Shown here: positions 18,489 to 28,673 of the stretch, piece by piece
How the letters are laid out: the number at the start of each line of letters is the position of its first letter
Position numbering within the stretch: the stretch's first letter is position 1
Source: Hasllibacter sp963833115
GTDB lineage: Bacteria; Pseudomonadota; Alphaproteobacteria; Rhodobacterales; Rhodobacteraceae
Length of the DNA stretch: 64,000 nucleotides
Direction of reading: 5' to 3'
NCBI GenBank assembly: GCA_963833115.1
Contig: CAWHWS010000002.1
Location: 1,178,001-1,242,000, forward strand
The notes under the pieces: generated by a model
What the model was told of the DNA's origin: nothing
Databases searched by the model: none
Seen by the model: the letters and a program-made list of their open reading frames with translations, nothing else
Made by a program: the position numbers and the translations under genes

Positions 18489-19146
18489 GGCGCTGCGGCT
18501 GGACGGCATCGTGAAGGGCTACGGCGACCTGGCGGTGCTGCGCGGCGTGTCCCTGACCGTCGCGGCCGGGGAGATCGTGGCCCTCGTCGCGCCGTCGGGC
18601 GCGGGCAAGTCCACGCTCCTGCACGTCGCCGGCCTCCTGGACGGGGCGGATGCCGGGACGGTCGCGATCGGCGGGGCGGACGCCACCGGCCTCGGCCCCG
18701 GCGCGCGCACGACCATGCGGCGCGAGCGGCTGGGCTTCGTCTACCAGTTCCACCACCTCCTGCCCGAGTTCACGGCGCTCGAGAACGTGGTCCTGCCGCA
18801 GCTCGCCAACGGCGTGCCCCGGCGGGAGGCCGAGGCCCGGGCGGACGAGCTGCTCGATGCGGTCGGGCTGCGGCCCCGCAGGGGCCACCGGCCGGCGGCG
18901 CTCTCGGGCGGGGAGCAGCAGCGCGTCGCGTTCTGCCGGGCGCTGGCGAACGGCCCCGCGCTCCTCCTGGCCGACGAGCCGACGGGCAACCTCGACCCCG
19001 GCACCGCCGAGACGGTGTTCGACGCCCTGACCGCCCTGGTGCGCGGCACGGGGATGGGGGCGCTGATCGCGACGCACAACCTGGGGCTGGCCGGCCGGAT
19101 GGACCGGGTGCTGCGGCTGGACGGGGGGCGGCTGGCGGGGGGCTAG
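18481..19146 (+). CDS. lolD: Lipoprotein-releasing ABC ATPase LolD
   Basis: A 221-residue ABC ATPase. The Walker A is APSGAGKST (alanine where glycine is usual), the Q-loop follows GFVYQFHHLLPEFTALEN, the signature is LSGGEQQRVAFCRAL, and Walker B LLLADEPTGNLD with H-loop ATHN. The FHHLLPEF string is typical of LolD. It powers lipoprotein extraction with the permease, whose gene it overlaps by 8 nt. Its 3' end overlaps the convergent YdcZ-type gene by 4 nt. Confidence 0.94.
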   Translation: MSEALRLDGIVKGYGDLAVLRGVSLTVAAGEIVALVAPSGAGKSTLLHVAGLLDGADAGTVAIGGADATGLGPGARTTMRRERLGFVYQFHHLLPEFTALENVVLPQLANGVPRREAEARADELLDAVGLRPRRGHRPAALSGGEQQRVAFCRALANGPALLLADEPTGNLDPGTAETVFDALTALVRGTGMGALIATHNLGLAGRMDRVLRLDGGRLAGG

Positions 19147-19556
19147 GCCCGCCTGCCGAGGAACACGCCGGCGGCCATCAGGGCGATGCCGGCGGCGCGG
19201 CGCGCGTCGATCGGGGCGCGGGGGGCGCCGAACAGGCCGAACTGGTCGATCGCGGCGGAGGAGATCAGCTGCCCCAGGAGGACGAAGAACACCGCGTTGC
19301 CCACCCCGAAGGTCGGCGCGACATAGGTGATCGAGAGCACGTAGAACGCCGCCAGCAGCCCCGCCGCGAAGAGGTGCACCGGCTGCCCCGCCACCCGCGC
19401 CAGAGCGCCCGGCCCCTCGTGGAGCGACAGCGTGCAGGCCGCCCCCAGCCCCACGGCGAGCAGCACCACCCCGGCCGCCGCCGGCGAGCCGATGTTCTTC
19501 CCGAGCTGAGCGTTGAGCGCCGCGAGGACCGGGATGCCGATGTCGGCGAGGAGCAT
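19143..19556 (-). CDS. YdcZ-type DMT transporter, probably lacking its native start
   Basis: A 137-residue membrane protein of the small-multidrug-like YdcZ (DUF606) family: NAQLGKNIGSPAAAG, then hydrophobic segments, AAFYVLSITYVAPTFGVGNAVFFVLLGQLISSAAIDQFG and a C-terminal IDARRAAGIALMAAGVFLGRR. The frame continues upstream of ATG 19556 as eight more hydrophobic-type codons (FAYTPALL) that fit the beginning of membrane segment 1, but there is no start codon before the stop at 19583-19581. No ribosome site precedes 19556. The AT-rich insert begins exactly there, so the true start seems to have been removed. Possibly non-functional. Confidence 0.7.
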   Translation of the reverse strand: MLLADIGIPVLAALNAQLGKNIGSPAAAGVVLLAVGLGAACTLSLHEGPGALARVAGQPVHLFAAGLLAAFYVLSITYVAPTFGVGNAVFFVLLGQLISSAAIDQFGLFGAPRAPIDARRAAGIALMAAGVFLGRRA

Positions 19557-19577
19557 AAGGAGGGCGGGGGTATAGGC

Positions 19578-20530
19578 AAACTACTTAAAAGGGCTAGACA
19601 ATCCAGTACTCAATGGCGGCGTGGCGCAAGCGGAAGTGCCTTAGGAGCCAACATGTGTCTGATGAAGTATCGGTCTATAGGGCGCCTTTGACCGGATCGA
19701 ATACTATCAATGTCTGTCGTAGACGACAGCGTCCGCAGCTGCGCCTTAATAGCTCCTGATATCGGCACCTCTGTGATGAACCAGTCAATCGCGGCATCTG
19801 CAACATCGCCAGCGCACTGAACATTCACGAAGGCCCATCCTTCTTGGAGATAGAATGCCTGAAGGTCTTCAAGAGGTACTGGCTGTGTGTTCAAAGATAG
19901 ATTCCCGACAAGGATACTGTTACGGGTATACTCGTCGTGACTATTTCGAATAAGCGGATAAACGGCATCAAGCAGCTGCAGATTGGGATTACCGCGCAAA
20001 GTTTTTGCTGGCATTACTTTTGAGTAGCGCTTCGAGTATTCGAACGGAAAGCATAACCTTCTTAGGAGAAAAAGTAGTTCGTCCAACAGATGGAGATAGC
20101 CACCGCGCAAGACTGACGGGGTAAGATTATATCTGCTGTCAGCCATGCCCCCTGCCGAAATGATTGATATGAAATGTTTGGTTTCTAGCGGCGGCCAGAA
20201 GCGTACCGGGTCGCCTGATGTCGCATCGAGATACCAGTAGTCTGCCGAGTTAGGTGGCTGTATGGTGTCAGGTATAAGGCTCGAAAACATCTCCTGTGTT
20301 CGGCGAAAGCACTCTTCAATATTGTGGTTGATCCCCGAGACTGATGCATCGTTAGCCAATAGAATAAATTTGCAGTACTTCTCAATTGCCTGGGCTGCAT
20401 TCCAGTAGAAGGGTCGAGGTCTCTTCTGTATGAGGGCTTGTCTAGCCGATATATAGCTATCGTCAGCCGAAAACAGATAAGTATCGACAAGTAAGGTGAA
20501 TTTCGCTTCTTCGAGATCAGACAGATTATT
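19578..20530. other. AT-richer inserted segment between parE and the YdcZ gene
   Basis: The base composition changes abruptly at both ends: AT-poor sequence up to the YdcZ codons near 19578 and from the parE stop at 20530, with ordinary AT-rich codons (TTA, ATA, AAT, AGA) in between. It carries a single gene. There is no integrase, transposase or clear terminal repeat; the heptamer GCAAACT is present near both edges (19576 and 20549) but may be chance. It looks like a small horizontally acquired cargo segment. Confidence 0.7.
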
Positions 20531-20533
20531 CAA
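19610..20533 (-). CDS. HEPN-like protein of foreign base composition (307 aa)
   Basis: An AT-rich gene unlike all its neighbours. The N-terminal part (about 15-80) resembles HEPN helical bundles: DTYLFSADDSYISARQAL, then FYWNAAQAIEKYCKFILLAN and a following NHNIEECFRRTQE. The remaining 220 residues are a helical domain I do not recognise. The canonical HEPN RNase motif Rx4-6H is not seen in the bundle; the only R-x4-H is R288-H293 near the C-terminus, so nuclease activity is doubtful. The start is taken as TTG at 20533, overlapping the parE stop (TTGA); no ATG occurs in frame for 80 codons. Possible roles: defence, toxin-like, or unknown cargo. Confidence 0.6.
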   Translation of the reverse strand: MNNLSDLEEAKFTLLVDTYLFSADDSYISARQALIQKRPRPFYWNAAQAIEKYCKFILLANDASVSGINHNIEECFRRTQEMFSSLIPDTIQPPNSADYWYLDATSGDPVRFWPPLETKHFISIISAGGMADSRYNLTPSVLRGGYLHLLDELLFLLRRLCFPFEYSKRYSKVMPAKTLRGNPNLQLLDAVYPLIRNSHDEYTRNSILVGNLSLNTQPVPLEDLQAFYLQEGWAFVNVQCAGDVADAAIDWFITEVPISGAIKAQLRTLSSTTDIDSIRSGQRRPIDRYFIRHMLAPKALPLAPRRH

Positions 20534-22476
20534 ACATCCAACTCCCCCGCAAACTCCGCGTTCTCCTGGATATACGCGAACCGCATCTCCGGTCTCTTCC
20601 CCATCAGCCGCTCCACCAGGCCCTCCGTGCCGTCCTCCCCGGCGGAGACCCGGATCAGCGTCCGCGTCGCGGGGTCCATGGTGGTCTCCTTGAGGTCCTT
20701 GGCGTCCATCTCGCCCAGGCCCTTGAAGCGCTGCACGTCGATGCGGCCCTTCGCGCCCAGGCCGCGGGCCATCATGCGGTCCTTGGCGGCGTCGTCGGCG
20801 ACGTAGAGGCGGCGGGCGCCCTGGGTGAGGCGGTAGAGGGGCGGGCAGGCGAGGTAGAGGTGGCCGGCGTGGATGAGGCCGGGCATCTGGGTGTAGAAGA
20901 ACGTCATCAGGAGGGCGGCGATGTGGGCGCCGTCGACGTCGGCGTCGGTCATGATGATGACCTTCTCGTAGCGGAGATCCTCCAGCGCGAAGCGGGGGCC
21001 CATGCCGCAGCCCAGCGCCTGGGTCAGGTCCGATATCTCCTGGTTGGAGCCCAGCTTGGAGGAGGCGGCGCCCAGGACGTTGAGTATCTTGCCCCGCAGC
21101 GGCAGCAGCGCCTGCGTGCGGCGGTCGCGGGCCATCTTGGCGCTCCCGCCGGCGCTGTCGCCCTCCACGAGGAAGATCTCCGTCCCGTCGCGGGTGGCGG
21201 AGGAGCAGTCGACGAGCTTGCCCGGCAGGCGCAGGCGCTTGGTGGCGGACTTACGCTGGGTCTCCTTCTCGGCGCGGCGGCGCTGGCGCTCTTCCGCCCT
21301 CAAGACGAGGAAATCCAGGATCGCCCCCGCCGCGCGGGTGTCGCCGGCGAGCCAGGTGTCGAAGCGGTCGCGCACGGACGCCTCGACCATGCGGGCGGCG
21401 GCCTGGGTTGCGAGGCGGTCCTTGGTCTGCCCGACGAACTCGGGCTCGGCGACGAAGCAGGAGACCATGGCGCAGCCGCCGGCGGTCAGGTCCTCGCGCG
21501 TGATCTGGGCGGCCTTGCGGACCCCGGCGAGCTCGCCATGCGCCTTCACGCCCTTGAGGATCGCGGCCCAGAACCCGGCCTCGTGGGTGCCGCCCTCGGG
21601 GGTGGGGACGGTGTTGCAGTAGCTGCGGGTGAACCCGTCGCGCGCGGGGGTCCAGTTGACGGCCCATTCGGCAGAGCCCGCGACGCCGAAGCGCTCGCGG
21701 AAGGCGACCTTGCCGGCGAAGGGGGCGCCCGCGTAGGTCGGCGCGGCGCCGAGCGTCTCGGTCAGGTGGTCGGCCAGGCCGCCGGGGAAGCGGAAGGTGG
21801 CCTCGGCCGGGGTGTCGCCCCCCTGCGCGTGCTTCCAGCGGATCTCCACCCCGCCGAAGAGGTAGGCCTTGGACCGGGCGCTGTCGTGGAGGCGGGCGGG
21901 CTTGAGGGCGAGGGCGCCGAAGATCTGCGGATCGGGGTGGAAGGTGACGGTGGTGCCGCGCCGGTTGGGGGCGGCGCCGACCTCCTCCACCGGGCCGAGC
22001 GGGAGGCCGCGGGAGAAGGACTGCCGCCAGAGGCGCCGGTCGCGCGCGACCTCGACGGTGAGGGCGTCCGAGAGCGCGTTGACGACCGAGATGCCGACGC
22101 CGTGCAGGCCGCCCGAGGTCTCGTAGGCCCCGCCCCCGAACTTGCCCCCGGCGTGCAGGGTGCAGAGGATCACCTCCAGCGTAGAGCGGCCGGGGAACTT
22201 CGGGTGCTCCTCCACCGGGATGCCGCGGCCGTTGTCGCGCACGGTGACGGCGCCGCCCTCGTGGAGCTCCACCTCGATGCGGGTGGCGTGGCCGGCGACG
22301 GCCTCGTCCATGGCGTTGTCGAGCACCTCGGCGACGAGGTGGTGCAGGGCGCGCTCGTCGGTGCCGCCGATGTACATGCCGGGGCGCTTGCGGACGGGCT
22401 CGAGCCCCTCCAGCACCTCGATCTGCGCCGCGCCGTAGGCGGGCTCGCCCGCCGCGCCCAGGAGGTCGTCCGCCAT
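20530..22476 (-). CDS. parE: DNA topoisomerase IV subunit B
   Basis: A 648-residue type IIA topoisomerase ATPase subunit. The GHKL domain shows EVLDNAMDEAVAGHA and NGRGIPVEEHPKF, and YETSGGLHGVGISVVNALSD near 115-135. TOPRIM motifs are EGDSAGGSAKMARDR and MTDADVDGAHIAALL. The size is that of ParE rather than GyrB (about 800). It decatenates daughter chromosomes with ParC, not in this window. An AT-rich foreign gene begins at its stop codon. It follows eda by 60 nt on the same strand. Confidence 0.95.
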   Translation of the reverse strand: MADDLLGAAGEPAYGAAQIEVLEGLEPVRKRPGMYIGGTDERALHHLVAEVLDNAMDEAVAGHATRIEVELHEGGAVTVRDNGRGIPVEEHPKFPGRSTLEVILCTLHAGGKFGGGAYETSGGLHGVGISVVNALSDALTVEVARDRRLWRQSFSRGLPLGPVEEVGAAPNRRGTTVTFHPDPQIFGALALKPARLHDSARSKAYLFGGVEIRWKHAQGGDTPAEATFRFPGGLADHLTETLGAAPTYAGAPFAGKVAFRERFGVAGSAEWAVNWTPARDGFTRSYCNTVPTPEGGTHEAGFWAAILKGVKAHGELAGVRKAAQITREDLTAGGCAMVSCFVAEPEFVGQTKDRLATQAAARMVEASVRDRFDTWLAGDTRAAGAILDFLVLRAEERQRRRAEKETQRKSATKRLRLPGKLVDCSSATRDGTEIFLVEGDSAGGSAKMARDRRTQALLPLRGKILNVLGAASSKLGSNQEISDLTQALGCGMGPRFALEDLRYEKVIIMTDADVDGAHIAALLMTFFYTQMPGLIHAGHLYLACPPLYRLTQGARRLYVADDAAKDRMMARGLGAKGRIDVQRFKGLGEMDAKDLKETTMDPATRTLIRVSAGEDGTEGLVERLMGKRPEMRFAYIQENAEFAGELDV

Positions 22477-22536
22477 GCCGTCGCTCCGATGTTCCCGTCC
22501 CGTTCGGCGCGGTATGGCAGGCGGCGGGGGCGGCGG

Positions 22537-23177
22537 CTAGCCTCGGGGCAGGGCGGCGGCCTCCGCGGCCAGCGCCGTGATGCGCGCGCGGTCCAGGCCG
22601 GCGACGGCGTCCTTCGGCGCGACCCAGGAGCCGCCGGCGCACAGGACGTTCGGCAGCGACAGGTAGCCGGGCGCGTTCGCCAGGGTCACGCCGCCGGTGG
22701 GGCAGAACCTCACCTGCGGGATCGGGGCGCCGATGGCCTTGAGCGCGGCGGCGCCGCCCGACGCCTCGGCGGGGAAGAACTTCTGCACGGTGTAGCCGCG
22801 CTCCAGGAGGCGCATCGCCTCGGTCGCGGTGGCGCCGCCGGGCAGGAGGGGCAGGCCGTTCGCCTCGCACGCGTCGAGCAGGCGGTCGGTCGCGCCCGGG
22901 GAGACGCCGAAGGTCGCCCCGGCGGCGAGCGCGGCCTCCACGTCCTCGGGGGTGAGGAGGGTGCCCGCGCCCACGTGGCCGCCCGGCACGCGCGCCATCT
23001 CGCGGATGACGTCGAGGGCGGCCGGGGTGCGCAGCGTGACCTCGAGCACCGGGAGCCCGCCGGCGACGAGCGCCTCGGCCAGGGGGGCGGCGTGGGCCGC
23101 GTCCTCGACCACCAGGACGGGGATGATCGGCGCCAGGCGACAGAGGCGCTCGGAGGCGGCGGAGGCGTCGGCCGGGG

Positions 23178-23181
<4 letters not shown>
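22537..23181 (-). CDS. eda: KDPG/KHG aldolase
   Basis: A 214-residue class I aldolase cleaving 2-keto-3-deoxy-6-phosphogluconate into pyruvate and glyceraldehyde-3-phosphate. Family landmarks are IIPVLVVEDAAHAAPLAEALVAGGLPVLEVTLRTP (catalytic glutamate in LEVTLRT), VGAGTLLTPEDVEAALAAGA, and the Schiff-base lysine in VQKFFPAEASGG, followed by FCPTGGV. The ATG at 23181 overlaps the edd stop (ATGA), so the two Entner-Doudoroff enzymes are coupled. Confidence 0.95.
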
Positions 23182-25028
<1,847 letters not shown>

Positions 25029-25146
25029 GGGCGGTCCTCCGGGTGCGGGCTCGGCGTCCCGCTATCATGGTGGCGCTAGCGCGGCCAGCCGGCGGGCGCG
25101 TCCGGCGCGGCTTTCGCCCGCGGGCGGCGCCCGGTAAGGCGGGCCC

Positions 25147-26355
25147 ATGACCGACGCCGACGACCCGTCCGGGGACCGCCCGGTCCTGCGCCTCAAGCCG
25201 AAGGCGGACCCGCGCCGCGTGCGCCGGGGCGCGCCGTGGGTGTACCTGTCCGACATCGTCGCGGACCGGCGCGCCAAGTCGATCCCGGCGGGCACGATCG
25301 CCACCCTCGAGGATGCCGAGCGCGCGCCGGTCGCCACGGTCGCGGTGAACATGGGATCGAAGATCGCGGCCCGGGTGATGGACCACGACCCCGCGGCCGT
25401 GATCGACGCGGCCTGGATCGCGGGCCGGCTCGCCGCCGCCGCGGACCTTCGGGCCCGGGCCTTCGACGCGCCGTTCCACCGGCTCGTCCACGCCGAGGCG
25501 GACGGCCTGCCGGGCGTGATCGTGGACCGGTTCGGGGCGGTCGCGGTCCTGCAGCCGAACGCGGCCTGGGCCGCTCGGATGGAGGAGGAGATCGCGGACG
25601 CGCTCGTGGCGCTCGGCATGACCACGGTTCTGCGAAACGCCGGCGGGCGGGCGCGCGAGCTCGAGGGGCTGGACGCCGCGTCCGGCACCCTGCGCGGCGC
25701 GGCGCCCACCGCTCCGGTGCGGGTGGAGATGAACGGCGCGACCTATCTGGCCGACCTGACCGGCGGGCAGAAGACGGGCCTCTACTACGACCAGCGCCCC
25801 AATCAGGCCATGGCGGCGCGGCTCGCGCGCGGCTCGGTGCTGGACGTGTTCTCCCATGTCGGGGGCTTCGCGCTGGCGATGCTGGCGGGCGGGGCGGAGC
25901 GCGCGCTGTGCGTGGACGGCTCGGCGCCGGCGCTGGAGCTGGCGCTCGCCGGCGCCGAGGCGGGCGGCGTCGCGGGCCGGCTCGAGATCCGGCGCGGCGA
26001 CGCCTTCGCCACGATGGCGGCGCTGGCCGCCGAGGGCGCGGCCTTCGACAGTGTGGTCTGCGACCCGCCCGCCTTCGCCCCCGCCAAGGCGGCCCTGGAG
26101 GCGGGGCTGCGCGGCTACGAGAAGGTCGCTTTGCTGGCGGCGCCCCTGGTCGCGCCGGGGGGCTATCTGGTGCTGTGCTCGTGCTCGCACGCGGCGGACC
26201 TGGCGTCGTTCCGCACCGCGTCCCTGCGGGGGCTGGGCCGCGCGCGGCGGCGCGGGCGGATCGTGCACACTGGCTTCGCGGGGCCGGACCACCCGGTGCA
26301 TCCGCATCTCGCGGAGAGCGGCTACCTCAAGGCGGTCTTCCTGAGGCTGGACTAG
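25147..26355 (+). CDS. SAM-dependent rRNA methyltransferase, RlmI-like
   Basis: A 402-residue class I methyltransferase with an N-terminal PUA-like domain (VLRLKPKADPRRVRRGAPWVYLSD) and a C-terminal Rossmann methylase: TGLYYDQRPNQAMAARL, motif I SVLDVFSHVGGFALAML, VCDPPAFAPAK (motif IV) and GGYLVLCSCSH. This arrangement is that of RlmI (23S rRNA m5C1962), so base C5 methylation of rRNA is likely; the exact site is inferred. The PIN gene follows after 2 nt. Confidence 0.88.
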   Translation: MTDADDPSGDRPVLRLKPKADPRRVRRGAPWVYLSDIVADRRAKSIPAGTIATLEDAERAPVATVAVNMGSKIAARVMDHDPAAVIDAAWIAGRLAAAADLRARAFDAPFHRLVHAEADGLPGVIVDRFGAVAVLQPNAAWAARMEEEIADALVALGMTTVLRNAGGRARELEGLDAASGTLRGAAPTAPVRVEMNGATYLADLTGGQKTGLYYDQRPNQAMAARLARGSVLDVFSHVGGFALAMLAGGAERALCVDGSAPALELALAGAEAGGVAGRLEIRRGDAFATMAALAAEGAAFDSVVCDPPAFAPAKAALEAGLRGYEKVALLAAPLVAPGGYLVLCSCSHAADLASFRTASLRGLGRARRRGRIVHTGFAGPDHPVHPHLAESGYLKAVFLRLD

Positions 26356-26357
26356 GC

Positions 26358-26894
26358 GTGCGCGCTTGCCTGGACGCCTGCGTCCTCTACCCGACTGTGA
26401 TGCGCGCGGTCCTGATCGGGGCGGCGCGCGCGGGCCTCTACGAGCCGGTCTGGTCGGCGCGCATCCTGGAGGAGTGGCGCCGGGCGGCGGCGCGGCGCGG
26501 GGAAGACCCCGCGCTCGTCGCGGGCGAGATCGCCGTCCTGCGGAGCGGCTTCCCGCGCGCGGAGGCGCCGTCGCCGGGCATGGACGCGTGGCTTCCCGAT
26601 CCGGACGACGTGCACGTCCTGTCCGCGGCGGTGGCGGGCGGGTGCGACACGCTGGTCACGGCGAACCTGAAGGACTTTCCGACGCGCGTGCTTTCGGCGC
26701 ACGGGCTCGTGCGGCGCGATCCCGATGGATTAGCCGCCGAATGGGCGGTGGAGACGCCGGCCACGATGGGTGCGGTCGCCGCCGACGTGCTGCGGGCGGC
26801 GCAGAGCCTGCCCGGCGGGCCTTGGACGCCCCGGACGCTGTTCCGGAAGGCCCGCATGCCCCGCTTCGCGAAAGCGGTCGAGCGGGCGATGTGA
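26358..26894 (+). CDS. PIN domain protein, RSP_2648 family
   Basis: A 178-residue PIN-fold protein. The first acidic metal ligand is in ACLDACVLYPTVMRAVL, further acidic residues are in WLPDPDDVHVLSAAVAGG, and TLVTANLKDFPTRVL supplies the C-terminal ligand region. Sequence and length match the rhodobacterial family named after RSP_2648 of R. sphaeroides. The GTG start is 2 nt after the rRNA methyltransferase stop. There is no adjacent antitoxin-like gene, so a toxin role is not supported; an RNA-processing role beside an rRNA enzyme is plausible but unproven. Confidence 0.82.
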   Translation: MRACLDACVLYPTVMRAVLIGAARAGLYEPVWSARILEEWRRAAARRGEDPALVAGEIAVLRSGFPRAEAPSPGMDAWLPDPDDVHVLSAAVAGGCDTLVTANLKDFPTRVLSAHGLVRRDPDGLAAEWAVETPATMGAVAADVLRAAQSLPGGPWTPRTLFRKARMPRFAKAVERAM

Positions 26895-26896
26895 GG

Positions 26897-26976
26897 TCCT
26901 CCCGCCCGCCCTCGTCGCCTTGCGGCGCCTCGCGCGGTTGGGCCGGGCGCCTCGTCGCTGCGCGACGTCGGCGCGG
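26897..26976. repeat. GC-rich dispersed repeat, copy B
   Basis: Begins 3 nt after the PIN gene stop. TCCTCCCGCCCGCCCTCG, the shared core GTTGGGCCGGGC and GTCGGCGCG match 8902-8977. As with copy A, the spacer is convergent (the next gene is the minus-strand M48 protease). Confidence 0.7.
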
Positions 26977-27022
26977 CCGCTGCGCTGGCGGGGGGCGTCC
27001 TTGGGGCGGGAACGCCCTGGAC

Positions 27023-27113
27023 GGAGGTGCGCCTCCGGCGGGGATACTTGGATCAAGATGAGGGGGCGGGTCCGAATTCTTCTCCTGCCCTCTCATCTTG
27101 ACGCAAATATCCC
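27023..27113. repeat. Imperfect inverted repeat of a rhodobacterial spacer type
   Basis: A small hairpin GGAGG-TGCG-CCTCC (27023-27036) is followed by a 22-nt arm at 27041-27062 (GGGATACTTGG...AAGATGAG) and its inverted partner at 27092-27113, with three mismatches. Strings such as GCCTCCGGCGGGGATA-TTTGG-AAGATGA recur in rhodobacterial spacers as I remember them; only one copy is in this window. The arms are AT-richer than the surroundings. The spacer 26977-27190 holds no gene. Confidence 0.7.
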
Positions 27114-27190
27114 GGGGAGCGGGAGGGGCAGGGCCCCTCGCAGGGCCGGGCGAGGGGGGCCTCGGCTCCCGGAGCCCGGCCCTTCCCCCT

Positions 27191-27877
27191 TTAGGCAAGC
27201 GCCCAGCGGGCCTCGTTCCGTTCGATGGCGGCGATGCGCTCGGCGGTCTTGGGATGGGACATCATCCAGGCCGGCACGGCGCCGCCGCGTGACTGGGTCA
27301 GGGCCTCGAGCTTGCCGAACAGGGATTTCTGCGGCGCCGTGCCGATCCCGGCTTTCATGAGGAGGGCGCTCGCATAGGCGTCGGCTTCGTACTCGTCCCC
27401 TCGGCTCAGGCGCGCGGCCAGGAGCGAGCAGAGCGCGCCCGCGATCATCACGCCGAACCCGGGGAGGACGCGCGACAGCACCATCGCCAGCGTCGTTCGC
27501 AGCGCGTTCTGACCGGAGAAGTCGATCATCCGGCGGCGAGAATGTCCCAGGGCCACGTGCCCGAGCTCGTGGGCGATGACGGAGGCGATCTCCTCGGCGG
27601 AGACCTCTCCCGCGCGGTACTTCCGGTAGAAGCCCCGCGTGATGAAGATGCGCCCGTCCGGCGCCGCGAGCCCGTTCACCGGGTCGGTCTCGTAGATGTG
27701 GACCCGCACCCGCTCGACCTCCAGCGCCTCGGCCATGCGGGCGCAGAGCGCGCGGAGCGGGCCGTCGGCGAGCTCGCTCGACTTCTGGTCGAGCTCCCTC
27801 GCGGTCCGCCAGGCGGAGAATCGGTAGAGGACGAGGCCGTAGAGGACGGCGAGGAGGATCGGCGTGACCTTGATCAT
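27191..27877 (-). CDS. M48 family zinc metalloprotease
   Basis: A 228-residue Ste24/HtpX/LoiP-like peptidase. One N-terminal membrane segment (about 6-20), then the zinc motif HELGH (His103, Glu104, His107) and the third ligand glutamate in RGDEYEADAYA, with a hydrophobic hairpin between them (MVLSRVLPGFGVMIAGALCSLLAARL). MSHPKTAERIAAIE closes the fold. It is probably a membrane-anchored protease; the side it faces is not decidable here. Divergent from the DUF421 gene. Confidence 0.9.
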   Translation of the reverse strand: MIKVTPILLAVLYGLVLYRFSAWRTARELDQKSSELADGPLRALCARMAEALEVERVRVHIYETDPVNGLAAPDGRIFITRGFYRKYRAGEVSAEEIASVIAHELGHVALGHSRRRMIDFSGQNALRTTLAMVLSRVLPGFGVMIAGALCSLLAARLSRGDEYEADAYASALLMKAGIGTAPQKSLFGKLEALTQSRGGAVPAWMMSHPKTAERIAAIERNEARWALA

Positions 27878-27948
27878 GCTCCGAATATGGGGCGCCGCGG
27901 TGGAACGGGGTAGGGGGGCCGCGCGTCGAGGGCGAAAGGACGCATCCC

Positions 27949-28584
27949 ATGCCCGACATCCCCGACTGGACCAGCCCCTTCCTCGACGCCGCGATCCTGG
28001 TGCCGCTGACCATGCTCTACGTGCGCGTCGTCGGCCTGCGGGCGTTCGCGAAGATGAGCGCCCACGACTTCGCGGTGACGGTCGGGCTCGGCTCGGTGCT
28101 GGCGGCGACGGTCCTGAACCACGACACGCCGTGGTGGCAGGGGGCGCTGGCGCTCGCCGCGCTGCTGGGGGTGCAATGGGCCGTCGGCACGCTGCGCACC
28201 CTCGTCCCCGGCGCGCAGCGGTGGACCGACAACGAGCCCCTGGTCCTGATGACGCGGGGCGAGGAGCGGCCGCGCGCCATGCGCCGCGCGCGCCTCACCT
28301 CCGACGACCTGCGCCAGAAGCTGCGCCTCGCCGGGATCGCCGACCCGTCCGCCGCCGCCATGGTGATCCTGGAGACGACCGGCGACATCGCCGTCCTGCG
28401 GGACGTGCCCGCGGCGCATCTGACGGCCGAGGTGCGCGGCGCCGCGGGGGGAGGGGCGCCCCCTGAGCGGGACGCGCGGCCTCCGGCGTCCGGACCTCCT
28501 CGGAACACCCCCAGGACGGGCGCCGGCCGGAGCTGCAGTCGCCCGGCGCGACCGTCCTCGCCGCCGCCCCCGCGCCGTGGATGA
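27949..28584 (+). CDS. DUF421 (YetF-like) membrane protein with a doubtful C-terminal tail
   Basis: A 211-residue frame. Residues 1-85 hold three membrane segments (AAILVPLTMLYVRVVGLRAF, DFAVTVGLGSVLAATVL, GALALAALLGVQWAVGTL); the following domain RGEERPRAMRRARLTSDDLRQKLRLAGI and VILETTGDIAVLRD is the usual DUF421 cytosolic part. After about residue 165 the sequence becomes proline/arginine-rich filler (ERDARPPASGPPRNTP). A TGA in another frame (28464-28466) lies just after a G-run at 28446-28455, so a one-base indel may have carried the frame past its native stop. Function unknown. Confidence 0.75.
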   Translation: MPDIPDWTSPFLDAAILVPLTMLYVRVVGLRAFAKMSAHDFAVTVGLGSVLAATVLNHDTPWWQGALALAALLGVQWAVGTLRTLVPGAQRWTDNEPLVLMTRGEERPRAMRRARLTSDDLRQKLRLAGIADPSAAAMVILETTGDIAVLRDVPAAHLTAEVRGAAGGGAPPERDARPPASGPPRNTPRTGAGRSCSRPARPSSPPPPRRG

Positions 28585-28673
28585 CGGATCGCGCCCGGCG
28601 GCCCATGAGGGCCGGGTCGCGCGCATCTCAGATGCCCGGCGGGCCCGTCCGGCCCGGGGGCGGCGCGCGCCCC

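Noticed and set aside
19265..19579. Minus-strand ORF overlapping the YdcZ gene in another frame
   Set aside because: Serine/arginine-rich shadow translation; the membrane protein frame is clearly the coding one.
26358..26894. PIN protein as a VapC-type toxin
   Set aside because: No small antitoxin gene lies beside it; it is coupled to an rRNA methyltransferase gene and belongs to a conserved chromosomal family.
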